Of a stretch of 34,769 nt of DNA, positions 16,519-24,862 are shown piece by piece; the first letter of the stretch is position 1, and the number at the start of each line of letters is the position of its first letter. The DNA is from Rhodospirillales bacterium. Lineage in GTDB: Bacteria > Pseudomonadota > Alphaproteobacteria > JAJFIK01. The notes below the pieces were generated by a model that did no database searches, had not been told where the DNA came from, and was given only the letters and a program-made list of their open reading frames with translations. The position numbers and the translations under genes are program-made. Where the stretch lies: the NCBI GenBank assembly GCA_021775005.1, contig JAJFIK010000008.1:1-34769 (forward strand), in the 5' to 3' direction.

Positions 16519-19500
16519 TTAGGCAATCGGGCCAGTGGTAGTTGCGATTTTGGCAAGAGTTTCAAGGAATTGACGTGCAATCTTAAGGCGCTCGGTGGGC
16601 TCAGCGCTGCCGCGAGAAAACACCAGGCGCTGATCGGGGCGTAGTTTGATGCGTGTCAGGCTATTGGAAATGTAATCGATCAGCCCTTCGGGGTTGGGGA
16701 ACTTGTCCTCGTGGAAAGCAACCATCAAGCCTTTGTCACCCACATCAATACGCGCCACATTGGCCACGCGGCAAAGGCGTTTGATGTCGACAATGTGCAG
16801 CAGATCCTCCACTTCGCCGGGGAGCGCTCCGAACCGATCAATCAGTTCCGCGCCAAAGCCTTCGATCTCCTCGGGGCCTTCCAGTTCTGAAAGACGGCGA
16901 TAGAGCGCCAGGCGCACATTGAGGTCTGCGACATAGTTATCGGGGATCAAAACGGCCGTGCCCACATTGATTTGCGGCGACCACTTGCCCGTGGTTTCAA
17001 CGGCAAGATCGCCTGAGCGGAGGGTGGATACCGCCTCTTCCAGCATGGCTTGATATAGCTCGATGCCTACTTCGCGCACCTGGCCCGATTGTTCTTCGCC
17101 GAGAAGGTTCCCGGCCCCGCGAATATCCAAATCATGACTTGCAAGGGTGAAGCCCGCTCCCAAAGTGTCGAGTGATTGCAGCACCTCAAGGCGCTTGGTG
17201 GCATTGACGGTGATGATTTTGCGCTGAGGGATCGTGAGATAGGCATAGGCACGAATTTTGGAGCGCCCGATGCGTCCGCGAATTTGATACAATTGCGAGA
17301 GCCCAAACATATCCGCGCGATGCACCACCAGCGTATTGGCGGTGGGAATGTCCAGGCCAGACTCGATAATTGTCGTGGACAGAAGCACATCGTACTGGCG
17401 GTCGTAGAACGCCGTCATAATGTCTTCAAGCTCGCTAGCGGGTATTTGGCCGTGAGCGATGGCATATTTGATTTCCGGCACAGACTCATCAAGAAATTGC
17501 GACACTTCACGCAAATCAGAAATACGCGGACAGACATAAAAGCTCTGCCCGCCGCGATAGCGTTCTCGCAACAGGGCTTCGCGCACGATAACCGGGTCAA
17601 AGGGTGAGATGAATGTGCGAACCGCGAGGCGGTCCACCGGCGGCGTGGCAATTATAGACAGCTCCCGGATGCCGCTCATGGCGAGCTGAAGCGTGCGCGG
17701 AATAGGTGTTGCTGTCAGGGTCAGTACATGGACTTCTGATTTAAGCTCTTTCAAGCGTTCCTTGTGGCGAACACCAAAGTGCTGCTCTTCATCGATGACC
17801 AGAAGGCCCAAGTCTTTGATGGCAATGTTTTTGGACAGCAACGCATGGGTGCCAATAACGATATCAACTTCGCCGCGGGCAAGATCGACGCGGGTCTCTG
17901 CTGCCTCTTTGGCGCTGACCATGCGCGAGAGCTGCCGTATAACCAGCGGCCATCCGGCAAAGCGCTCCTGAAAGCCGATAAGATGCTGCCGCGCAAGCAA
18001 TGTGGTGGGCACGACAATGGCCACTTGCCGCCCGGTCATGGCAACGATGAAGGCCGCGCGCAGGGCAATCTCTGTTTTACCGAAACCTACATCACCGCAG
18101 ATCAGCCGATCCATAGGGCGTCCGCGCGCGAGATCGCTAATGACGTCATTGATAGCGTCCAGCTGGTCCTCTGTCTCTTCATAAGGAAAGCGGGAGCAAA
18201 ACTCTTCATAGGTGCCGTCTTCGGGCTGCAATGGTGGCGTGTCTAGGAGCTCGCGCTCTGCTGCGATTTTGATGAGCTTCTCCGCCATATCGCGGATGCG
18301 TTCTTTGAGTTTTGCTTTGCGCGCCTGCCAACCATGACCACCCAATTTGTCGAGCTGCGCGCCGGTATCGTCGCTGCCATAGCGGCTCAGGAGCTCAATG
18401 TTTTCCACAGGGAGATAAAGCTTGTCGCCGCCATGATATTGCAGTTCCAAGCAATCGTGCGGGGCTCCCTGCACTTCCAGGGTGCGCAGGCCCATGTAGC
18501 GTCCGATGCCATGATCCACATGAACCACCAAATCGCTTTCCGACAGGGTCGAGGCCTCGGAGAGGAAGTTTTGCGCGCGCCGCGTCTTGTGGCGTTGACG
18601 CACAAGACGATCACCAAGGATGTCTTGCTCTGCCAGGATCGCGAGATCGTCTGACTCAAAGCCATGTTCAAGGGGTAGCAGCGCAAAGGCGGTTGCGTTC
18701 TTGGGAAGGTTATCAACCTCGTCCAAGCGCGCAATGGCGCTAGCAGACGGCAAGCCATGGTCGCTAAACACCGACATCATCCGGTCGCGCGACCCTTCGG
18801 TCCAACAGGCGATAAGAACGCGCTTGCCATTCGCCACAAGCGAATGAGCGTGACCGACAGCGGCTTCGAATACATTAACGCCTTCTTGCCGCCGCTCTGG
18901 TGCGAAATCCCGTGCGCGCTTGGCGCCTTCGTCCACCACGCGGGGCGCATCAGGAGGGCGGAACGGTGAGAACTCGCGCACAAACCGCGTGCGCATTTCA
19001 TCAACCCATTCGGTCTCGCTTAGGTATAGCGCATCCGTGGCGAGGGGTTTATAGCGCGTTGAGGCAATGGCCGATTTGCCTTCGTCTGTTTCTGTTCGCG
19101 CTTCAAAATAGTCCTTGATCATGGTCAGCCGCTCAGCGCGAGCTTCTTCTACAAGATGATCAAAGCTGATACCGGCATCGGGCAGATAGTCAAAGAGGGT
19201 TTCTAAGCTGTCATGGAACAGCGGTAGCCAATGTTCCATGCCCTGATACTTGCGGCCTGCACTAATGGCTTCATAAAGTGGGTCATTGTCAGTGACGGCA
19301 CCAAAGGTTTTGACATAACCAAGACGAAAGCGCTGCACCGCTGCTTCATCGAGAATGATTTCATTCGCGGGGACAAGTTCAACGCGGTCCTGCTGCCCCG
19401 ACGTCCGTTGGGTTTCGGGGTCAAAGGTGCGAACGCTTTCCAGCGTATCGCCGAAAAGGTCAAGCCGTAAGGGTTCGTCCGCACCGGGCGCATAGAGATC

Positions 19501-20052
19501 GATGATACCGCCGCGGACGGCATAGTCCCCGGGCTCGCGCACGGTGCTGGCGCGAGAATAGCCGTTGTAATTAAGAAACGATACCAGGGCCTCAAGGTCG
19601 ATCACATTGCCAACATGGGCGGACCAGGCATGGCTGCCCACAACATCGCGCGTGGGGACACGCTGGATGGCAGCATTCACGGTGGTGAGAATGATCAACG
19701 GCGCATCTTGAGGGATTCGCGTTAACGCACTCAGCACGGCCATGCGGGCGCCTAATATTTCGCTGCGCGGGGAAACCCGATCAAATGGCAAACAATCCCA
19801 TGCTGGAAATCGCAGTACAGGGATATCTGGCGCGAAGAACGCCAACGCATCGGCCAATTGCTCCATCCGCGCATCGTCCCGTGCCACGTGGCAATGGGTC
19901 CGCCCGCCCTTGCGCACAAGCCGGGCGAGCAAAAGGGCGTCGAACCCCTCTGGCACACCAGCATGAACAATACGGCCGGTGGAGATATGATCGGATTTGG
20001 TGGTCACGAGTGGGCGGCGCCTGGGGTCATTTTTGAACAGGTCGGTCGGCAT
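16519..20052 (-). CDS. mfd: Transcription-repair coupling factor Mfd
   Basis: 1177 residues, normal for Mfd. It removes RNA polymerase stalled at lesions using ATP and recruits UvrA. An N-terminal UvrB-like region is followed by the RNA-polymerase-interaction domain near residue 510 (VDHGIGRYMGL) and then the RecG-like motor. The motor has Walker A GDVGFGKTE at about 655, DEEQHFG at about 753, TATPIPRTLQLA and GRIGRSK. The C-terminal TRCF regulatory domain is complete. The ATG at 20052 (MPTDLFKND) was chosen; it overlaps the sdhE end by 26 bp. The frame stays open to an ATG at 20112, and the ribosome-binding site at 20052 is weak, so the exact start is uncertain. Confidence 0.96.
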   Translation of the reverse strand: MPTDLFKNDPRRRPLVTTKSDHISTGRIVHAGVPEGFDALLLARLVRKGGRTHCHVARDDARMEQLADALAFFAPDIPVLRFPAWDCLPFDRVSPRSEILGARMAVLSALTRIPQDAPLIILTTVNAAIQRVPTRDVVGSHAWSAHVGNVIDLEALVSFLNYNGYSRASTVREPGDYAVRGGIIDLYAPGADEPLRLDLFGDTLESVRTFDPETQRTSGQQDRVELVPANEIILDEAAVQRFRLGYVKTFGAVTDNDPLYEAISAGRKYQGMEHWLPLFHDSLETLFDYLPDAGISFDHLVEEARAERLTMIKDYFEARTETDEGKSAIASTRYKPLATDALYLSETEWVDEMRTRFVREFSPFRPPDAPRVVDEGAKRARDFAPERRQEGVNVFEAAVGHAHSLVANGKRVLIACWTEGSRDRMMSVFSDHGLPSASAIARLDEVDNLPKNATAFALLPLEHGFESDDLAILAEQDILGDRLVRQRHKTRRAQNFLSEASTLSESDLVVHVDHGIGRYMGLRTLEVQGAPHDCLELQYHGGDKLYLPVENIELLSRYGSDDTGAQLDKLGGHGWQARKAKLKERIRDMAEKLIKIAAERELLDTPPLQPEDGTYEEFCSRFPYEETEDQLDAINDVISDLARGRPMDRLICGDVGFGKTEIALRAAFIVAMTGRQVAIVVPTTLLARQHLIGFQERFAGWPLVIRQLSRMVSAKEAAETRVDLARGEVDIVIGTHALLSKNIAIKDLGLLVIDEEQHFGVRHKERLKELKSEVHVLTLTATPIPRTLQLAMSGIRELSIIATPPVDRLAVRTFISPFDPVIVREALLRERYRGGQSFYVCPRISDLREVSQFLDESVPEIKYAIAHGQIPASELEDIMTAFYDRQYDVLLSTTIIESGLDIPTANTLVVHRADMFGLSQLYQIRGRIGRSKIRAYAYLTIPQRKIITVNATKRLEVLQSLDTLGAGFTLASHDLDIRGAGNLLGEEQSGQVREVGIELYQAMLEEAVSTLRSGDLAVETTGKWSPQINVGTAVLIPDNYVADLNVRLALYRRLSELEGPEEIEGFGAELIDRFGALPGEVEDLLHIVDIKRLCRVANVARIDVGDKGLMVAFHEDKFPNPEGLIDYISNSLTRIKLRPDQRLVFSRGSAEPTERLKIARQFLETLAKIATTTGPIA

Positions 20053-20299
20053 AGCTGAATTGGCGCAATCGATCCAGCAAAGGATTGTCAAAATCGGCAG
20101 GCGGCAGCTCATTTCCTACCACCCAGGCATATAAATCCTGGTCAGGAACGCCCAGTATCTCCTCAAAGGCATCCAGCCCCTGCTCGTCCAATGCCCCCAA
20201 GTGAGCGTCAGCGAAGCCGCCGATCATAAGGTCAGCTTCACGAAAGCCGCGATGGTGGGCGCGGAAGAGGAGCTTCTTTCTTCGTAAATCCAGATCCAA
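20027..20299 (-). CDS. sdhE: Succinate dehydrogenase flavinylation factor SdhE
   Basis: 90 residues, the family length. SdhE binds the flavoprotein subunit SdhA and promotes covalent FAD attachment in the cytoplasm. The family signature is visible as HHRGFREADLMIGGFAD (RG-x-RE-D), with the later acidic segment LPPADFDNPLLDRL. The start codon is TTG, supported by a strong AGGAGG 9 nt upstream; no ATG or GTG fits better. It precedes and overlaps mfd, and it is divergent from recG across 70 bp, an arrangement common in alphaproteobacteria. Confidence 0.93.
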   Translation of the reverse strand: MDLDLRRKKLLFRAHHRGFREADLMIGGFADAHLGALDEQGLDAFEEILGVPDQDLYAWVVGNELPPADFDNPLLDRLRQFSYADRPVQK

Positions 20300-20369
20300 A
20301 AGGGATGGCCTCCTGCCGATATGCGTTAAGGTGCGACCCAGACCCTAGCAAATCCTATTCAAAGCCAAC

Positions 20370-22454
20370 ATGCGCCCTGAAGCCCTCTTTCCGCTCTATT
20401 CGCCCGTCCGAAGCCTTGCAGGCATCGGACCGCGCCTTGAGGAACTGCTCATCCGGGTGGCGGGGGGCGACCATGTGGTGGATTTGCTTTGGGTACTGCC
20501 CACAGGGCTCATTGATCGCCGCCATCAGCCGCAGATCGCCCATGCCCGGCCCGGCGAAATTGCCACCATCAAAGTCCACGTGGACGATCACATTCCGGCC
20601 CGCACGCGGCGGCTACCCTATCGGGTTCGTGTTTCAGACGAGACCGGCGGCATGGTGCTGACGTTCTTTAATGGCCGCGAGGATTTCTTGCGTAAAACCC
20701 TCCCCGAAGGAGAAACGCGCATCGTCTCCGGCACCCTGGAAGACTACCAGGGCGTATTGCAGATGACCCACCCGGACTTCATCGTCGCACCAGAGGACAT
20801 GGCGACGCTGCCCCTCGTGGAGCCGGTCTACCCCCTGACAACGGGGCTCACCTCCAAAGTGATGGGCAAGGCCACGCGCGGCGCTCTCGCCCGCGTGCCA
20901 GAGCTTCCCGAATGGCTCGATGCGGCGCTCAAGAATTTGCATCATTTCGCCGCTTGGCATGACGCGATTGCAGCCGCGCACAAACCTGACGTGGAAAAGG
21001 ACCTCAGCCCGCAAACCCCGCACCGGCGGCGCCTCGCCTATGATGAAATGCTCGCCAATCAATTGGCCTTGGCGATGATGCGCGCCCATATGCGCAAGAG
21101 TAGTGGGCGCAGTCTCAAGGGCGATGGCACCATTGCTGGCCGCATCCGTGCCGGGCTTCCTTACGAACTCACCGGCACACAAGAAATTACCTTGGGGGAG
21201 ATTGGCCGCGATCTTGAAAGCCCTGAACGCATGTTGCGGTTGCTGCAAGGCGATGTGGGCGCGGGGAAAACCGTCGTGGCAGTTCTTGCTATGGCGCAAG
21301 CTGCCGAAGCAGGCGCGCAATCGGCCATGATGGCACCGACAGAAATATTGGCGCGCCAACACTTTGCCACCATAGCGCCCTTGGCCGAAGCAGCGGGACT
21401 AAAGGCCGCAATCCTTACGGGCCGGGACAAAGGCGCGACGCGAGCGGCGGTGCTTGATGATCTTAAATCCGGCGCGATCCAGATTATCGTCGGCACACAC
21501 GCGCTCTTCCAAGACGACATTGAATTCGCTGATCTGGGTTTTGCTGTCATCGATGAACAACATCGCTTCGGTGTGCATCAGCGCTTGGCGCTCGGCGCAA
21601 AAGGCAAAGGCGTGGATGTTCTGGTGATGACGGCGACCCCGATCCCGCGCACGCTGACGCTCACTGCCTATGGCGACATGGACGTAAGCCGCATCACCGA
21701 AAAACCTCCCGGCCGCAAACCGGTAAAGACCGTCGCCCTTCCGCTCACTCGCCTTGGGGATGTGGTGGACGCTGTGCGCCGTGAGGTGGGGCGGGACGGT
21801 CAAATCTATTGGGTATGCCCCCTTGTGGAAGAGTCTGAACTCATTGACGCAGCGGCTGCGGAAGAACGCTTTGCTTTTCTGGAAGATCTATTTGGCAAGA
21901 AAGTCGCGCTTATCCATGGCCGCATGAAAGGCGTTGAGAAAGATCGCGTCATGGCCGCATTTAAGGCCGGTGAGACGCGGATCCTCGTTTCCACCACGGT
22001 GATCGAAGTGGGTGTGGATGTGGCGGCGGCAAATGTCATGGTGGTGGAACACGCCGAGCGATTTGGACTGGCGCAACTCCACCAACTGCGCGGGCGTGTG
22101 GGGCGCGGCACTGAGTCGGGGTCTTGCCTGTTGATCTATCAAGCACCGCTGGGGGAAACCGCCAAAGCACGCATCGAAATCCTGCGCGAAACCGATGATG
22201 GCTTTCGTATTGCCGAGGAAGATTTGCGATTGCGCGGCGCTGGCGATCTTTTGGGCACCAAGCAAGCTGGGTTGCCGCGCTTCCGCATGGCAGATCTGGA
22301 GGCCCACGCTGATCTGCTTGAGATCGCCCGCGACGATGCAGCGCTCATTCTGCATCAAGACCCCGACCTCAAATCACCTCGCGGCGAGGCCCTGCGCGTA
22401 CTGCTCTATCTGTTCGGGCGCGATGAAGCGGTGAGATACCTGAAGTCCGGCTAA
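20370..22454 (+). CDS. recG: ATP-dependent DNA helicase RecG
   Basis: 694 residues, typical length. RecG remodels stalled replication forks and Holliday junctions. The N-terminal wedge/OB region contains IGPRLEELL and VRVSDETGGMVLTFFNG. The motor has Walker A GDVGAGKT at about 295-302, DEQHRFGVHQR at about 395, TATPIPRTLTL, and RGRVGRG near 573. The C terminus ends with the LRGAGDLLGTKQAGLP element. The ATG at 20370 has no strong Shine-Dalgarno. Its TAA stop overlaps the stop of the convergent DUF502 gene by 4 nt. Confidence 0.97.
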   Translation: MRPEALFPLYSPVRSLAGIGPRLEELLIRVAGGDHVVDLLWVLPTGLIDRRHQPQIAHARPGEIATIKVHVDDHIPARTRRLPYRVRVSDETGGMVLTFFNGREDFLRKTLPEGETRIVSGTLEDYQGVLQMTHPDFIVAPEDMATLPLVEPVYPLTTGLTSKVMGKATRGALARVPELPEWLDAALKNLHHFAAWHDAIAAAHKPDVEKDLSPQTPHRRRLAYDEMLANQLALAMMRAHMRKSSGRSLKGDGTIAGRIRAGLPYELTGTQEITLGEIGRDLESPERMLRLLQGDVGAGKTVVAVLAMAQAAEAGAQSAMMAPTEILARQHFATIAPLAEAAGLKAAILTGRDKGATRAAVLDDLKSGAIQIIVGTHALFQDDIEFADLGFAVIDEQHRFGVHQRLALGAKGKGVDVLVMTATPIPRTLTLTAYGDMDVSRITEKPPGRKPVKTVALPLTRLGDVVDAVRREVGRDGQIYWVCPLVEESELIDAAAAEERFAFLEDLFGKKVALIHGRMKGVEKDRVMAAFKAGETRILVSTTVIEVGVDVAAANVMVVEHAERFGLAQLHQLRGRVGRGTESGSCLLIYQAPLGETAKARIEILRETDDGFRIAEEDLRLRGAGDLLGTKQAGLPRFRMADLEAHADLLEIARDDAALILHQDPDLKSPRGEALRVLLYLFGRDEAVRYLKSG

Positions 22455-23221
22455 GCCGCGTCGGGCTTGGCGGTATCGTCGGATGCATCTTGCGTGCTGG
22501 CCAATGGCAGCTGTTGCGGCGCATCTTCGCCCAAGGCCCGATTGCCAAACTCCGGTACGACCAGCCCGCCGGAAATGACCATCTTGGCACCCTCCTCCAC
22601 GGTCATATCCAGCACGGTAATCTCACTTCTTGGAACAAAAAGCAGAAATCCTGATGTTGGATTAGGCGTCGTGGGCAGGAACACCGAGACCATATCCTTG
22701 CCGGTGCGGTGCGTAATTTCACCCTTGGTGCCAGTGGCAATAAAACATAAAGCCCAGAGGCCTTTACGGGGATACTCAATAAGGCCGACTTGTTGAAACG
22801 ACTGCTGGCTCTTTGACAGCACGGTCTCAAAGATTTGTTTCAGCGCGCCATAGACGGTGCTGATCACGGGCACGCGGTTTATAAAGCGGCCAAAATATCC
22901 CAGCAACGCATGGCCAAAAAGGTTCGCCGTCAAAGCGCCAAGTAATGTAATGGCGACCACAATAATGAGCACGCCAAGCCCTGGAATGGAGAACGGCAAG
23001 TAAGTTTCCGGATTGTACAGCTCGGGAAGAATTCGATTCACCTGAGCATCAACGAAATTGATAAATGTGATGGTCAGATAAAGCGTGATGCCAATAGGAG
23101 CGGCGACAACCAGGCCCGTTAGAAAACTTGCACGCAAATCCCACCAGCGATGCCGGCGGGGTTGGCCGAGCAATTCCTCGACCGCGGAGTGCTCTTCAGT
23201 ATCTTTGTCGTCTTTACTCAT
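22451..23221 (-). CDS. DUF502 family membrane protein
   Basis: 256 residues. Two transmembrane segments, about 31-53 (FLTGLVVAAPIGITLYL) and about 80-103, are followed by the conserved NRVPVISTVYGALKQ motif and a soluble domain with FLPTTPNPTSGFLLFVP, all diagnostic of DUF502. The function is not established; such genes often sit beside recG in alphaproteobacteria, as here. The C-terminal tail is acidic, alanine-rich and probably disordered. It is divergent from the kinase-like gene across about 120 bp, which includes two GCTAGC-containing sites (23249-23256 and 23295-23300). Confidence 0.93.
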   Translation of the reverse strand: MSKDDKDTEEHSAVEELLGQPRRHRWWDLRASFLTGLVVAAPIGITLYLTITFINFVDAQVNRILPELYNPETYLPFSIPGLGVLIIVVAITLLGALTANLFGHALLGYFGRFINRVPVISTVYGALKQIFETVLSKSQQSFQQVGLIEYPRKGLWALCFIATGTKGEITHRTGKDMVSVFLPTTPNPTSGFLLFVPRSEITVLDMTVEEGAKMVISGGLVVPEFGNRALGEDAPQQLPLASTQDASDDTAKPDAA

Positions 23222-23341
23222 ATTTTTCGTCCGAAAGCGGTTGACCTCGGCTAGCCCCTCTTGCGCTCATTGTCTCGCAGTTTATGACAGAAGTGCTAGC
23301 CAAATCGTTACACCATTTTGATGCCGGGAGATCAGGGCGAA

Positions 23342-24322
23342 ATGACGGCAGACGGCCTGGAAAAGTGCCTTGGAAACCTTGCTGCCCGGCTTTGGGGGGC
23401 CGAGGGCGTGTCAAATCTGACCCGTCTCTCAGGGGGGGCCAGTCAGGAAAGTTGGGACTTTGTGGTCGGTGACGAGCGCTATGTGTTGCGCCGGGCCCCC
23501 GGTGGGCAGTCTACCCCGCGTACAGGCACGGCAGTTCCCCTGGCGACCGAAGCCGCTGTGATCGCCCGCGCCCGCGCTCTCGGTGTTGTCGCGCCCGAGG
23601 TTGTTTATGTTCTCAACGAAGCTGACGGTATGGGTCCGGGCTACATTATGCGCTTTGAAGATGGTGAAACCATTGCGCGAAAAATTCTACGTGATGAGGC
23701 CTATGCCAAGGCGCGGCCCAAACTGGCGCGGCAGTGTGGCGAGGCTTTGGCGCTGATCCACAAAATTGACGCATCGGGCATTGAAGGGCTGCCAGAGCTG
23801 ACGGCGGCAAATCAACTCGATCTCTATTTTGATCTCTATGTGGGCTTTGATGAGCCTCGGCCGGTATTTGAGTTGGCCTTTCGCTGGCTGAAAGAACGCC
23901 CACCGGAATCTGAGAAAACGACCCTTGTTCACGGCGACTTTCGCAACGGCAATTTGATGGTGGTTCCCGACGGACTAAGCGCTGTACTTGATTGGGAGCT
24001 ATGTCATTTGGGCGACTCCATGGAGGACCTGGGGTGGATCTGCGTTAATTCCTGGCGCTTTGGCCAAAGTGAAAATCCCGTTGGCGGATTTGGTTCTTAT
24101 GGTGATCTATTCAGCGGCTATGAGGCGGCGGGTGGCGGGTCGGTTGACCCGGCCTTGGTGAAATACTGGGAAGTGTTTGGCACGCTGAAATGGGGCATCA
24201 TGTGCATGTTGATGGTATCGGCGTTTCAATCGGGCGCGGATCGATCTGTGGAGCGCGCCGCCATTGGGCGGCGGTCGTCGGAAACCGAAATTGATCTTCT
24301 CAATCTCATTGCAAAGGATTGA
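23342..24322 (+). CDS. APH-fold phosphotransferase, LvaA/ACAD10-like
   Basis: 326 residues. Aminoglycoside-phosphotransferase fold with nucleotide-loop SGGASQESW (30-38), ATP-anchoring region YVLRRAP, catalytic loop HGDFRNGNLMV and metal-binding LDWELCHLGD. This subgroup is not for antibiotic resistance; it includes LvaA, which phosphorylates 4-hydroxyacyl-CoA in levulinate catabolism, and the kinase half of animal ACAD10. The DUF6285 gene 4 bp downstream fits the LvaA-LvaB pairing. The ATG at 23342 has AGGG just upstream; an earlier ATG at 23321 and a TTG at 23318 lack a ribosome-binding site. The acyl-CoA dehydrogenase partner usual for such loci is not in this window. Confidence 0.88.
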   Translation: MTADGLEKCLGNLAARLWGAEGVSNLTRLSGGASQESWDFVVGDERYVLRRAPGGQSTPRTGTAVPLATEAAVIARARALGVVAPEVVYVLNEADGMGPGYIMRFEDGETIARKILRDEAYAKARPKLARQCGEALALIHKIDASGIEGLPELTAANQLDLYFDLYVGFDEPRPVFELAFRWLKERPPESEKTTLVHGDFRNGNLMVVPDGLSAVLDWELCHLGDSMEDLGWICVNSWRFGQSENPVGGFGSYGDLFSGYEAAGGGSVDPALVKYWEVFGTLKWGIMCMLMVSAFQSGADRSVERAAIGRRSSETEIDLLNLIAKD

Positions 24323-24326
24323 CGCT

Positions 24327-24704
24327 ATGCAAAACGGCCCCAGCACTATTGAGCTTCTTGCTGCCGTGCGGGCCTTTGTTGAGGATCACGCCATGCCTGA
24401 GCTTGAAGGTCATGCGGCGTTCCATGCGCGGGTGGCGGCCAATACCCTGGCAATTATTGAACGGGAGCTGGAGCAAGGCCCAGCGGCAGCAGCGAATGAA
24501 CGCGCCCGCCTGATGGCCCTCCTGAATGCAAAGGGATCGCTTGAAGCCTTGAACCGCCAATTGGCCGAAGCCCTTCGTAGCGGTGATATGGATTTGGAGA
24601 CCCCAGGTCTGCGTGAGCATCTGTTGGCAACAACCATCGACAAAGTCTCAATTGATCAACCGAGTTACTCAGGATTGAAGTCGGCATTCCAGGCCCGGCG
24701 CTAG
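24327..24704 (+). CDS. DUF6285 protein, LvaB-like partner of the phosphotransferase
   Basis: 125 residues, predicted all-helical, with no signal peptide or membrane segment. The pattern GPSTIELLAAVRAFVE, HAAFHARVAANTLAIIERELEQGP and a leucine-rich C-terminal half with LREHLLATTIDKVSIDQP matches DUF6285 proteins, which are found next to APH-type kinases. LvaB of Pseudomonas putida, a small protein needed for LvaA activity, is the best functional model; the link here rests on gene pairing and size. The ATG at 24327 starts 4 bp after the kinase stop. Its TAG stop overlaps the stop of the convergent small membrane gene in a shared CTAG. Confidence 0.85.
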   Translation: MQNGPSTIELLAAVRAFVEDHAMPELEGHAAFHARVAANTLAIIERELEQGPAAAANERARLMALLNAKGSLEALNRQLAEALRSGDMDLETPGLREHLLATTIDKVSIDQPSYSGLKSAFQARR

Positions 24705-24862
24705 CGTTTGCGCCGCTGTCCCCGGCGCAAAACCATCAACAGCATAAGGACAAGAATCACGCCCACTGCCATTGCCCACACCGGAGAGACCTGGAAAAAA
24801 AGCAGCACCCGCGCAGGCAATTCGATCAGCAGCCAGCCAAAGAAGCTCAGTACATCGTTCAT
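24701..24862 (-). CDS. 53-residue membrane protein, third gene of the ABC exporter operon
   Basis: A short gene starting at ATG 24862, whose first bases form ATGA with the permease stop TGA (24859-24861), the classic arrangement for translational coupling. The protein has an amphipathic or membrane-dipping N-terminal third (MNDVLSFFGWLLIELPAR), a strong transmembrane helix (about residues 29-45, VWAMAVGVILVLMLLMV) and a very basic C terminus (RRGQRRKR), predicting a cytoplasmic tail. It ends at TAG, sharing CTAG with the convergent DUF6285 stop. I recognise no family. By position, it is likely an accessory or regulatory subunit of the exporter. Confidence 0.72.
   Translation of the reverse strand: MNDVLSFFGWLLIELPARVLLFFQVSPVWAMAVGVILVLMLLMVLRRGQRRKR

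Noticed and set aside
20634-21362. 242-codon open frame on the minus strand
   Set aside because: It lies wholly inside recG on the opposite strand and reads as a low-information His/Arg/Ala-rich shadow.
23342-24322. Aminoglycoside resistance function for the APH-fold gene
   Set aside because: Its motifs and the DUF6285 partner place it with acyl-CoA-linked kinases such as LvaA, not antibiotic kinases.
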